From NCBI RefSeq assembly GCF_014650675.1, contig NZ_BMVK01000001.1, positions 992,001 to 1,056,000 of the forward strand: 64,000 bases of DNA. Direction: 5' to 3'. The stretch is from Streptomyces anulatus. GTDB lineage: Bacteria; Actinomycetota; Actinomycetes; Streptomycetales; Streptomycetaceae. The notes beneath the pieces are model-generated. The model made no database searches. It was not told where the DNA came from and was given only the letters and a program-made list of their open reading frames with translations. The position numbers were made by a program, and so were the translations under genes. The number at the start of each line of letters is the position of its first letter. Position 1 is the first letter of the stretch. Positions 16,051-24,402 of this stretch are shown here, piece after piece.

Positions 16051-16737
16051 TTACGGCCGGGAGGACCCCGGCAGCCGGGTCCAGAACTGGTCGACGATGT
16101 TCTCGATGAAGCGACGTCCGTCCTCGCCGGACGCCGTGGTGCCGCCGGCCCGGCTCAGGGTGGCCGCCATGAGGCCCTGGTACTCCTGGTGCATGGCGGA
16201 CAGGGGGCCCTTCAGGTCGCGGCGCTCCATGGAGACGAGCTTGGCGATGTCGCGGATGTGCGCCTGCCAGCGGGTGGAGACCGCCTCGGTGAGGAGGCGG
16301 GCGAGCTCGTCCTCCAGCCTGGTGATGGCGATGAAGTCGCGCGGGGGGAGGCTGAGGACCTCGCCGAGATGGACGGACTGGCGTTTGTCGCCGGCCCACT
16401 GACCGGATTCCTCCATGGCCAGATACGCGTCGAGGGTGAGGCCGGTGGCGCGCGCGACGTCCTCGGCCGAGACACCGCGCGCGATGCGGTGTTCGAGCAA
16501 GGTGCGCGGGTGACCCATGAGTTCACTGGGCTGACACCACAACGCGCCGGCCAGAGCGGTGAATTCCGCCGCGTCCGGCACGTGGGTACCGCGCTCCCAC
16601 GCGATCACATGCTCGGGACCGACGTGTGACGTGCCGAAGGACGCGCGCATGCCGTAGGCGACATGTCCGGGTGCCATCCCGAGTTTCTCGCGCAAGGCGC
16701 GCGCTGCCCGCGCGTTGAAAGGGAGTGGTGGGTGCAC
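16051..16737 (-). CDS. XRE-type helix-turn-helix regulator
   Basis: A 228-residue protein with two HTH-like regions: residues 10-65 (ALREKLGMAPGHVAYGMR, HVIAWERGTHVP) and 80-110 (RTLLEHRIARGVSAEDVARATGLTLDAYLAMEESG). The C-terminal 100 residues are alpha-helical with no recognised domain. The start is a GTG at 16737 with no clear ribosome site. It is divergent from the NCS2 purine permease across 277 bp, so it may regulate purine uptake; this is inference from position. Confidence 0.8.
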   Translation of the reverse strand: MHPPLPFNARAARALREKLGMAPGHVAYGMRASFGTSHVGPEHVIAWERGTHVPDAAEFTALAGALWCQPSELMGHPRTLLEHRIARGVSAEDVARATGLTLDAYLAMEESGQWAGDKRQSVHLGEVLSLPPRDFIAITRLEDELARLLTEAVSTRWQAHIRDIAKLVSMERRDLKGPLSAMHQEYQGLMAATLSRAGGTTASGEDGRRFIENIVDQFWTRLPGSSRP

Positions 16738-16877
16738 ATACGGAGCGTAGGGGAGTTGTCACCGGCACTTCCATACCCGCTGTCGGCTGCCTGCCGGTTT
16801 GGCGGCAAAGGTCACCGCTGATTCCGTAGGAAGCCACAGGGGAAAAAGGGGACCAACTGCACGCTCTACGCGGGTAG

Positions 16878-16905
16878 TTGCGATCCCGTCGTTGCCGCGT
16901 ATGAT
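16878..16905 (+). promoter_or_regulatory. promoter for the NCS2 permease
   Basis: TTGCGA (16878-16883), a 16-base spacer and TATGAT (16900-16905) form a good housekeeping-sigma promoter about 110 bases upstream of the permease ATG, on the correct strand. Confidence 0.6.
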
Positions 16906-17014
16906 CCGCTCGCAAGGTGCCGCATGTGCGTTCGCACAGCGCCTGCCACTCACTTCCGGCAGCACCGGCACCACCCCCCTTCCCCCATCGTTCGCAGGCT
17001 CAGGAGACTCCGTC

Positions 17015-18463
17015 ATGCACCCCAGTACGACCAGCCCGCCGCCCGACGCGAAGCCCAACGGATCGGGGGGCGCCGTCGACCGGTTCTTCCGCATAAGCGA
17101 GCGCGGTTCGACCTATCTCCAGGAGATACGCGGTGGATTCGCCACGTTCTTCACGATGGCATACATCCTGGTGCTCAACCCGATCATCCTCGGCGGGGCC
17201 GAGGACAAGTTCGGCAAGCAGCTGGACAACGTGCAGCTGGTCACCGCCACCGCGCTGGTCGCCGCGGTGATGACGCTGATCATGGGTGTGGGCGGCAATC
17301 TGCCGCTGGCCCTGGCGGCGGGTCTGGGCATCAACGCCGTCGTCGCCTACCAGATCGCTCCCCTGATGAGCTGGGACGACGCGATGGGCCTCATCGTGCT
17401 GGAGGGGCTGCTGATCTGCGTTCTGGTGATGACCGGGTTGCGCGAGGCGATCATGCACGCCATTCCGCAGCCTCTCAAGCAGGCCATCAGCGTCGGCATC
17501 GGTCTGTTCATCGCCTTCATCGGTTTCGTGGACGCCGGTTTCGTCACCCGCATCCCCGACGCCGCGAACTCCACCGTGCCCGTCCAGCTCGGCACCGGGA
17601 CGCTCACCGGCTGGCCGATGCTCGTCTTCTGCCTCGGCGTGCTCCTGACGATCGTGCTGGTCGCCAGGAAGGTCAAGGGCGCGATCCTCATCAGCATCGT
17701 CCTGATGACCGTCGTCGCCATCGTCATCAACGAGGTCGCCCGCATCAAGTCCTGGGGCCTGACCACGCCCTCGATACCCGACAACCCGGTCGCCGCACCC
17801 GACTTCGGGCTGCTGGGCCAGTTCGACCTGTTCGGTTCGTTCGGTCAGGTCAGCGTTCTGACGGTCGTCCTGCTCGTCTTCACCCTCATCCTGTCCGACT
17901 TCTTCGACACGATGGGCACGGTCGTGGGCGTCACGGCGGAGGCCGGGCTCCTCGACGAGCGGGGTCAGGTGCCCGGTCTCGGCCGCGTCCTGCTCATCGA
18001 CGGCGTGGCCGCCGTCGCCGGTGGCGCCGCGTCCTCGTCGTCGGCCACCACCTACATCGAATCCGCGGCGGGTGTCGGTGAGGGAGCCCGCACCGGCTTC
18101 GCCAACATGGTGACCGGCGGCCTGTTCGCGCTCGCCCTCTTCCTCACGCCCGTCCTGACGATCGTGCCGCTCCAGGCGGCGGCGCCCGCGCTCGTCGTGG
18201 TCGGGTTCCTGATGATGACCCAGGTCAAGCACATCGACTGGGACCGCTACGACGTCGCCATCCCGGCCTTCCTCACCATCGTCGTCATGCCGTTCACCTA
18301 CTCCATCACCAACGGCATCGGCGCCGGCTTCGTCGCCTACGTGGTCATCAAGGCGTGCCTGGGCAAGGCGCGCGAAGTCCACTGGCTGCTGTGGGGCACC
18401 GCCGCGCTCTTCCTGGTCTACTTCATCATCGACCCGCTGAAGCAGATCCTCGGCCTCAACTAG
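17015..18463 (+). CDS. NCS2 / AzgA-like purine permease
   Basis: A 482-residue membrane transporter of the AzgA branch (guanine, hypoxanthine, adenine). Residues 25-55 hold RGGFATFFTMAYILVLNP, the AzgA opening, followed by GLGINAVVAY and the SDFFDTMGTVVGV motif with the conserved Asp-Phe-Phe-Asp pair. GTSSTTTYIESAAG-type sequence appears as SSATTYIESAAGVGEGART. About 13-14 helices are expected. ATG at 17015 with AGGAG at 17002-17006. It imports purine bases by proton symport. A promoter is visible at 16878-16905, and the XRE gene is divergent. Confidence 0.93.
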   Translation: MHPSTTSPPPDAKPNGSGGAVDRFFRISERGSTYLQEIRGGFATFFTMAYILVLNPIILGGAEDKFGKQLDNVQLVTATALVAAVMTLIMGVGGNLPLALAAGLGINAVVAYQIAPLMSWDDAMGLIVLEGLLICVLVMTGLREAIMHAIPQPLKQAISVGIGLFIAFIGFVDAGFVTRIPDAANSTVPVQLGTGTLTGWPMLVFCLGVLLTIVLVARKVKGAILISIVLMTVVAIVINEVARIKSWGLTTPSIPDNPVAAPDFGLLGQFDLFGSFGQVSVLTVVLLVFTLILSDFFDTMGTVVGVTAEAGLLDERGQVPGLGRVLLIDGVAAVAGGAASSSSATTYIESAAGVGEGARTGFANMVTGGLFALALFLTPVLTIVPLQAAAPALVVVGFLMMTQVKHIDWDRYDVAIPAFLTIVVMPFTYSITNGIGAGFVAYVVIKACLGKAREVHWLLWGTAALFLVYFIIDPLKQILGLN

Positions 18464-18471
18464 CGGAGCCC

Positions 18472-18529
18472 CGGGCCGGTGACTTCCGGGTCAGTGCTTC
18501 CGGGCCGGTGACTTCCGGTCAGTGGCTTC
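18472..18529. repeat. 29-bp tandem duplication at a convergent gene end
   Basis: Two 29-base units, 18472-18500 and 18501-18529, are nearly identical, each differing by one G inserted at a different place. They begin 9 bases after the permease stop and run into the last codons of the VOC gene on the other strand, including its stop at 18519-18521. Confidence 0.8.
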
Positions 18530-18866
18530 CGGCGTCGGAGAGGCAGAACTCGTTGCCCTCCGGATCCCTGAGGACCGTCCAGGACATGCCCTCCATCGAC
18601 TGCTCGCCGACGACGGTCGCGCCCAGCTTCGCGAGGCGCTCCACGTCGGCCGGGCGGTCGGGCGAGGAGAAGTCGACGTGCACCCGGTTCTTGGCCGCCT
18701 TGGGCTCGGGCACCCGCTGGAAGCCGAGGACCAACGGGGTCGCCGCGAGGATGACGAACCCGTCGTAGTCCTGTGTGTCCTCGACCCCCAGCGCCTCGGC
18801 CCACCAGGCGGCCAGTCCCTGGGGGTCGGCACAGTCGATCGTGATCATTTCCGGTGAGATACGCAT
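18519..18866 (-). CDS. VOC-superfamily (glyoxalase/dioxygenase-fold) protein
   Basis: A 115-residue single-module vicinal oxygen chelate protein. MITIDCADPQGLAAWWAEALG opens the fold, with KNRVHVDFSSPDRPADVERL and WTVLRDPEGNEFCL as the second beta-alpha-beta unit. In the family such proteins are metal enzymes or drug-binding proteins; here likely ligands are His in VHVDF and Glu in EFCL. MRISPEM at 18866 is chosen as the start, with GAGGAG close upstream; 18896 is an alternative. The 3' end lies in a 29-bp duplication shared with the convergent permease end. Confidence 0.85.
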   Translation of the reverse strand: MRISPEMITIDCADPQGLAAWWAEALGVEDTQDYDGFVILAATPLVLGFQRVPEPKAAKNRVHVDFSSPDRPADVERLAKLGATVVGEQSMEGMSWTVLRDPEGNEFCLSDAGSH

Positions 18867-18933
18867 GCTCCTCACCGTACGACGCACCACTGACAACGGG
18901 CCGGAAGCCCGACCGGCCCGTTGTCGGCCGCCC

Positions 18934-19386
18934 TCAGCCCAGCGCGACCTCCAGCAGAGGGAGTTCGCGGCCCGGGATGGATCCGGACGGGGTGGCGCCG
19001 ATCCGGACCGCGCCCATGGCCCGGTAGAACGGCTCCGCGTTCGGGTCGGCGTCGATGGTGAGGCGGGTGAATCCCAGGCGGCGGGCCTCGTCCATGGTGT
19101 GGGCGAACAGCCGTCGCCCGACGCCCCTGCCGATGGCGTCCGGCTCGACGAACATCATGCCGAGCGCGCCCCTCGGCGGCTCCCCGTCCAGGGTGGTGAA
19201 GCCCAGGATCCGGCCGTCCTCCTCGGCCACCGCCGTCCGCCGGGCCGCCACGTCCGCGGGGCGGACGGTCAGCTCCTCGCGGCAGGCGGCCAGGAACTCC
19301 GCGTCGTACTCCCAGTGGCCCTTCGACCGGAGGGCCAGTTCGGTCAGTGCGGCGGCCTCGACCGCCTCGCCCGCGCGTATCCGCAT
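18934..19386 (-). CDS. GNAT-family N-acetyltransferase
   Basis: A 150-residue GCN5-related acetyltransferase. The acetyl-CoA pyrophosphate loop is GRGVGRRLFAHTMDEARRLG (near residue 88), preceded by the beta4 segment ALGMMFVEPDAI and followed by LTIDADPNAEPFYRAMG. Length is typical of single-domain members. An in-frame ATG at 19422 would add 12 residues. The substrate is unknown. It lies 50 bp downstream of the DsbA-like gene on the same strand and may be co-transcribed with it. Confidence 0.85.
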   Translation of the reverse strand: MRIRAGEAVEAAALTELALRSKGHWEYDAEFLAACREELTVRPADVAARRTAVAEEDGRILGFTTLDGEPPRGALGMMFVEPDAIGRGVGRRLFAHTMDEARRLGFTRLTIDADPNAEPFYRAMGAVRIGATPSGSIPGRELPLLEVALG

Positions 19387-19436
19387 GGGGCCATCGTCCC
19401 CCGTGCGGATACGCGCGGCCATGCAATAAGGCTCCG

Positions 19437-20087
19437 TCAGTCGAAGATCGGGCCCTGCGTCCGGGTCCGCTTGATCTCGTAGAAGCCCGGGATGGAGGCG
19501 ACCAGCAGCGTGCCGTCCCAGAGCTTCGCCGCCTCCTCGCCCTTGGGGGCGGGGGTGACGACCGGGCCGAAGAAGGCGATCTGCTCGCCGTCCGCGCCGG
19601 GCACGGCGATGACCGGGGTGCCGACCTCCTGGCCGACCTTGTCGATGCCCTCCTTGTGGGAGGCGCGCAGCTCGGTGTCGTACCGGTCGGAGTCGGCGTA
19701 CTCCGCGAGGTCGGCGGGCAGCCCGACGTCCTTCAGCGCGGCGGCCACCGCCTCGCGCGTGGGGCCCTCGCCGTTGTTGTGGAAGCGGGTGCCGAGCGCG
19801 GTGTAGAGGGGGCCGACGACCTCGTCGCCGTGGAGCTGCTGGGCGGCGACGACGACCCGGACCGGGCCCCACGCCTTGTTCTCCAGGAGGTCCCGGTACT
19901 CCTCGGGCAGGTCGTCCAGCTTGTCCTCGTTCAGGACGGCCAGGCTCATCACGTGCCAGCGGACCTCGACGTCGCGGACCTTCTCCACTTCCAGCATCCA
20001 CCGCGAGGTCATCCACGCCCAGGGGCAGAGCGGATCGAACCAGAAGTCGACCGGGGTCTTGCCGTTGGCCGGGGTGTTCTCGGACAT
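19437..20087 (-). CDS. DsbA/FrnE-fold protein, Rv2466c-type, with CPWA active site
   Basis: A 216-residue thioredoxin-fold protein clearly related to mycobacterial Rv2466c, a mycothiol-dependent reductase. DFWFDPLCPWAWMTSRW (residues 12-28) aligns with the Rv2466c active site, but the second Cys of CPWC is Ala here. VRWHVMSLAVLNE, AWGPVRV, the cis-Pro VGTPVIAV and FFGPVV complete the fold. The start at 20087 follows GAGGAGA. It is divergent from pepN, as in Mycobacterium tuberculosis, where Rv2466c and pepN (Rv2467) are also neighbours. Loss of the resolving Cys implies a monothiol, mycothiol-based mechanism. Confidence 0.88.
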   Translation of the reverse strand: MSENTPANGKTPVDFWFDPLCPWAWMTSRWMLEVEKVRDVEVRWHVMSLAVLNEDKLDDLPEEYRDLLENKAWGPVRVVVAAQQLHGDEVVGPLYTALGTRFHNNGEGPTREAVAAALKDVGLPADLAEYADSDRYDTELRASHKEGIDKVGQEVGTPVIAVPGADGEQIAFFGPVVTPAPKGEEAAKLWDGTLLVASIPGFYEIKRTRTQGPIFD

Positions 20088-20232
20088 GTCTCTCCTCAGA
20101 AGGGCGTGTTCCACCTGCGGGCGAGAACGCCTCCGCAGGGGCTCCCATTCCCTGAATGCCGCCGCGCGAGGACGCATGCAAGGATCAATGGGTTCGAACA
20201 CGACACATGACGCGCGTCACGAAGGAGTGCCC

Positions 20233-22836
20233 GTGCCCGGTGAAAACCTGTCCCGCGACGAGGCCCAGACGAGGGCCGAGCTGCTGACCGTCGACGGATA
20301 CGAGGTCGACCTCGACCTGCGGTCCGCCGTCGGCGAGCCCGAGGGGGCCGACGGGGGCGAGGGGGAGGCCGGTCCGCGGACCTTCCGTTCGCTGACCACG
20401 ATCCGGTTCCGCTCGGCCCGTGCGGGCGCCTCGACCTTCGCCGACCTGGTGGCCCCGGGTGTCGACGCGGTGACGCTGAACGGGACGGCCCTCGACCCGG
20501 CCGTCGTGTTCGACGGGACGCGGGTGGCGCTGGACGGGCTCGTCGAGGGCGAGAACACGCTCGTGGTCGACGCCCGCTGCGCGTACAGCAGGACCGGCGA
20601 GGGCATGCACCGCTTCGTCGACCCGGAGGACGGCGAGGTCTACCTCTACACGCAGTACGAGCCGGCCGACGCCCGCCGCGTCTTCGCCAACTTCGAACAG
20701 CCCGACCTCAAGGCCCCCTACCGCTTCCGGGTGACCGCCCCCGCCGACTGGCGGGTCTGGTCCAACGGGGCCGAGGAGTCGCGGGAGGGCGGGGTGTGGA
20801 CCTTCGCCGAGACGAAGCCGATCTCCACGTACATCACGGCCGTCGTCGCCGGTCCGTACCACTATGTGAGCGACCACTACAGCCGCGCCCTGGCCGACGG
20901 CTCCACGCTGGAGATCCCGCTCGGCGCGATGTGCCGCAAGGGGCTCGCGAAGCACTTCGACGCGGACGACGTCTTCCTGATCACCAAGCAGGGCCTGGAC
21001 TTCTTCCACGACCACTTCGACTACCCGTACCCCTTCGGGAAGTACGACCAGGCCTTCGTGCCCGAGTACAACCTCGGCGCCATGGAGAACCCGGGGATGG
21101 TCACCTTCCGCGAGGAGTACATCTACCGGGGCAAGGTCACCTCGGCGGCCTACGAGCGGCGTGCCAACGTCATCCTGCACGAGATGGCGCACATGTGGTT
21201 CGGCGACCTGGTCACCATGGAGTGGTGGGACGACCTGTGGCTGAAGGAGTCCTTCGCGGACTTCATGGGCTCCTTCTCGATGGTCGAGGCGACCCGCTTC
21301 ACCAACGGCTGGATCACCTTCGCCAACAACCGCAAGGCGTGGGCCTACCGCGCCGACCAGCTGCCCTCCACGCACCCCATCACGGCGGACATCCGTGACC
21401 TGGAGGACGCCAAGCTGAACTTCGACGGGATCACGTACGCCAAGGGCGCGTCCGTGCTCAAGCAGCTCGTGGCGTACGTGGGGCGGGACGCGTTCCTCGA
21501 AGGCGCCCGGCGCTACTTCAAGCAGCACGCCTACGGCAACACGCGCCTGGGCGACCTGCTGTCGGTGCTGGCCGAGACGTCCGGCCGCGACATGACGGCC
21601 TGGTCGCGCTCCTGGCTCCAGACGGCGGGCGTCAACGTGCTCACCCCGGTGCCCACGTACGACGCGGCGGGCATCCTGACCGAGCTGGCCGTCGTCCAGG
21701 AGGCCGCCGCCGCGTACCCGGAGCTGCGCCCGCACCGCGTCGCGGTCGGCCTGTACCGGCGTACGCCGGAGGGCGAGCTGACGCGTTACGCGCGCGCCGA
21801 GGTGGACGTGGCCGGCGAGCGGACCGTGGTGGACGCCCTGGCCGGCTCCGAGCGGCCCGATCTGATCCTGGTCAACGACGACGACCTCACGTACTGCAAG
21901 GTCCGCTTCGACGCCGGGTCGCTGGCCACGCTGCGCGACCACCTGGGCGAGATCACGGACCCGCTGGCCCGTGCCCTGTGCTGGTCGGCCCTGTGGAACC
22001 TGACCCGGGACGCGGTTCTGCCGGCCCGCGACTTCGTCGCTATGGTGCTGGCGTTCGCCGGGCGGGAGAGCGACATCGGCGTCCTCCAGATGCTGCACGC
22101 CTGGGCGCAGTCCGCGCTGGTCAACTACGCGGCCCCCGACTGGCGCGAGGAGGGCGGCCGGGCGCTGGCCGACGGCGCGCTGCGCGAGCTGCGGAGCGCC
22201 GAGCCGGGCAGCCAGAACCAGCTGACCTGGGCCCGCTTCTTCGCGGCGGTGGCCTCGTCCGAGGAGGACTTCCAGCTGCTGGGCGGGCTGCTGGAGGGCA
22301 CGGCCCGGATCGACGGTCTCGACGTCGACCAGGAGCTGCGCTGGGCCTTCCTCTCCCCGCTGGCCTCCCACGGCGCGGCGAACGAGGCGGCGATCGACGC
22401 CGAACTGGCCCGCGACGACACGGCGTCCGGCAAGCGCCACCACGTGCGGTGCCTGGCCTCGCGCCCCTCGGAGGCGGTCAAGGCGCAGGCCTGGGCGGCG
22501 GTCGTGGAGTCGGACAAGCTGTCGAACGCGCTGGTCGAGGCGACGATCACCGGTTTCGGGCAGCCCTCCCAGCGGGAGCTTCTCGCCCCGTACGCGGGCC
22601 GCTACTTCGAGGTGATCGAGCGGATCTGGGCGGAGCGGTCCATCCAGATCGGCATGCACGTGGTGCGGGGGATGTTCCCCGGGCTCCAGGACAGCCCGGG
22701 GACCCTCGCGGCGACCGACGCCTGGCTGGGCGAGCACGAGGACGCCGCCCCGGCGCTGCGGCGGCTGGTGCTGGAGGCCCGGGACGACCTCGCGCGGGCG
22801 CTGCGCGGCCAGGAGTGCGACCGGGCCGCGGCATAG
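20233..22836 (+). CDS. pepN: aminopeptidase N, copy 1 (M1 zinc metallopeptidase)
   Basis: An 867-residue cytoplasmic M1 aminopeptidase that removes N-terminal residues from peptides. The exopeptidase signature GAMENPGMVTF is followed by HEMAH (His316, Glu317, His320) and Glu339 in WLKES, giving HExxH-18-E zinc ligation. The C-terminal ERAP1-like helical domain runs from about residue 530. The GTG at 20233 has AAGGAG at 20222-20227, and the N-terminus MPGENLSRDEAQ matches copy 2 (MPGTNLTREEAQ). A roughly 15-residue acidic/Gly insert (residues 35-50) distinguishes it from copy 2. It is divergent from the Rv2466c-like gene. Confidence 0.95.
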   Translation: MPGENLSRDEAQTRAELLTVDGYEVDLDLRSAVGEPEGADGGEGEAGPRTFRSLTTIRFRSARAGASTFADLVAPGVDAVTLNGTALDPAVVFDGTRVALDGLVEGENTLVVDARCAYSRTGEGMHRFVDPEDGEVYLYTQYEPADARRVFANFEQPDLKAPYRFRVTAPADWRVWSNGAEESREGGVWTFAETKPISTYITAVVAGPYHYVSDHYSRALADGSTLEIPLGAMCRKGLAKHFDADDVFLITKQGLDFFHDHFDYPYPFGKYDQAFVPEYNLGAMENPGMVTFREEYIYRGKVTSAAYERRANVILHEMAHMWFGDLVTMEWWDDLWLKESFADFMGSFSMVEATRFTNGWITFANNRKAWAYRADQLPSTHPITADIRDLEDAKLNFDGITYAKGASVLKQLVAYVGRDAFLEGARRYFKQHAYGNTRLGDLLSVLAETSGRDMTAWSRSWLQTAGVNVLTPVPTYDAAGILTELAVVQEAAAAYPELRPHRVAVGLYRRTPEGELTRYARAEVDVAGERTVVDALAGSERPDLILVNDDDLTYCKVRFDAGSLATLRDHLGEITDPLARALCWSALWNLTRDAVLPARDFVAMVLAFAGRESDIGVLQMLHAWAQSALVNYAAPDWREEGGRALADGALRELRSAEPGSQNQLTWARFFAAVASSEEDFQLLGGLLEGTARIDGLDVDQELRWAFLSPLASHGAANEAAIDAELARDDTASGKRHHVRCLASRPSEAVKAQAWAAVVESDKLSNALVEATITGFGQPSQRELLAPYAGRYFEVIERIWAERSIQIGMHVVRGMFPGLQDSPGTLAATDAWLGEHEDAAPALRRLVLEARDDLARALRGQECDRAAA

Positions 22837-22864
22837 GCCCCGCCCACCGGTTGCCAGTGGGGCC
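22836..22864 (+). terminator. possible terminator after pepN copy 1
   Basis: GGCCCC at 22836-22841 pairs with GGGGCC at 22859-22864, extended by ACCGG/CCAGT with a 4-base bulge. It overlaps the stop codon. The stem is weaker than others in the window. Confidence 0.35.
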
Positions 22865-23077
22865 GAGCCGGGATGTATGAGGGGCGCTCGGGCGGGGCGT
22901 GCGTGCGGCGTGAAAGCGGCGCTCGTACACCCGCCCGAGGTGCCCCTCCCCCGATTCCCGGCGTGACGGCCCTTTTCGGTTGTCGAACGTCCGTACTTTA
23001 GGACGGCGTTGTCCGGGATTGTCGACGGACGTGTAACAGGGGTTAGGGCACCCTCCACGGGCGGGAAACCCCGGGAC

Positions 23078-24142
23078 ATGACCCAGAACACCCCGCTCTC
23101 CCCCCGCCTCCCCCGCCTCCCCCTTCACCCCGAGGACGTGGCGCACCGTGTGCTGTCCGCCGCCCAGTTGAGGGCGCGGGGCGTGTCCGCGGCGCAGACG
23201 TCCGCCCAGTGCCTGCCCGGCGGCCCGTGGCAGCACCTGCTGCCGGGGGTCTATCTGCTGCACCCAGGCCCGCCCACCGGCCGGGAGCGGCTGCACGGAG
23301 CGCTGCTCTACGCGGGGCGTCCGCCGGCCTCCGCTCGGCGCGCTCCGGCGGGCCCCGCGGACGCGGGGTACGGCGAGTCGATGGTCACCGGGGTCGCCGC
23401 GCTCGCGCTGCACGGCTTCGCCGCGGCCGGGGACGTGGAGGCGTTGCACCGGATCGACGTGCTGGTCCCGCGCACCCGGCGGCTGCGGTCCACCCGGTTC
23501 GTGGAGGTGCTGCGGGCCGCCTCGATGCCGCGCGCGGTGCGGGTGGGCGAGCTGCCCGTCGCCCCGGTCGAGCGGGCCCTGGCGGATGCGGTGGCGGGCA
23601 CGGTGGACGCGGCGTGCGTCCGGCGGCTGCTGACCGAGGCGGTACGCGACAGGCACTGCGAACCAGCCGCTGTGGTACGGGAGTTGAGCGAGGCGAAGCT
23701 GCTCGGGCGACCCGCCGTGGTGGGTGCGGTCGACGCGCTGCTGGCCGAGGGGCGGGCGGTGGCGGAGGCCCGGCTGTACGCGATGGTGCGCGAGCACGGG
23801 CTGCCGGAGCCGCTGTGGAACGTGGAGCTGCGGCTGCCGGGCGGGCCCCGGCTCGGCGGGGTCGACGCCTACTGGCCGGACCAGGCCGTGGCGGTGGAGC
23901 TGGACGCGCGGGCGCCCCGGTACGACGCGCCGGGGCGGAGGGGCCGGGCGGAGGAGGACCCGCAGTGGTCCGCGTACGCCGCGAAGCGGGAGCATCTGGA
24001 GCGGCTCGGGATCACGGTCGTCCATCTCTCGCCGCGGAAGCTGCGCGAGGCGGCGGACCAGCAGGCGACGGTGGTGCGGACGGCGCTGATGGCGGCGGCC
24101 GACCGGGAGCCGGCCGCGTACGTGATGGTGCTGCCGCGCTGA
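23078..24142 (+). CDS. AbiEi-like N-terminal domain with DUF559/Vsr-like nuclease C-terminus
   Basis: A 354-residue protein of a widespread actinobacterial group. The N-terminal half (LRARGVSAAQTSAQCLPGGPWQHLLPGVYLLH-type start, then VTGVAALALHGF and RIDVLVPRTRRLRSTRFV) resembles the winged-helix antitoxin-like domain of AbiEi proteins. The C-terminal third, with GVDAYWPDQAVAVELDARAPRYD and later HLERLGITVVHL, looks like a PD-(D/E)xK endonuclease core: Asp in GVDAYW, then E-x-D. Function is unknown. The ATG at 23078 is preferred; 23009 would add a tail with no motif. No toxin gene is adjacent. Confidence 0.68.
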   Translation: MTQNTPLSPRLPRLPLHPEDVAHRVLSAAQLRARGVSAAQTSAQCLPGGPWQHLLPGVYLLHPGPPTGRERLHGALLYAGRPPASARRAPAGPADAGYGESMVTGVAALALHGFAAAGDVEALHRIDVLVPRTRRLRSTRFVEVLRAASMPRAVRVGELPVAPVERALADAVAGTVDAACVRRLLTEAVRDRHCEPAAVVRELSEAKLLGRPAVVGAVDALLAEGRAVAEARLYAMVREHGLPEPLWNVELRLPGGPRLGGVDAYWPDQAVAVELDARAPRYDAPGRRGRAEEDPQWSAYAAKREHLERLGITVVHLSPRKLREAADQQATVVRTALMAAADREPAAYVMVLPR

Positions 24143-24402
24143 GCGGGCGGCGGCCCGGGGGGCGGCCGGGTCGGTACTGGGGCTGGTCCGGACCACGGCT
24201 GCCGTCGCACGCGTCACCAGGCGCCACGGGCATACCGTTTGACCTCATTCATCCCGCGTGGCATATCGCGCCCCATGGCGGATCTATGCCATGTCCCTGA
24301 CTCACCTCCGCCAACTCTCCACAAACCCCTGTCATTTACGACAGGCTGAGCGGTCATCCGGTACCGAATTCCGGACTCTCTCTTTCAATTACAGGGATGC
24401 TG

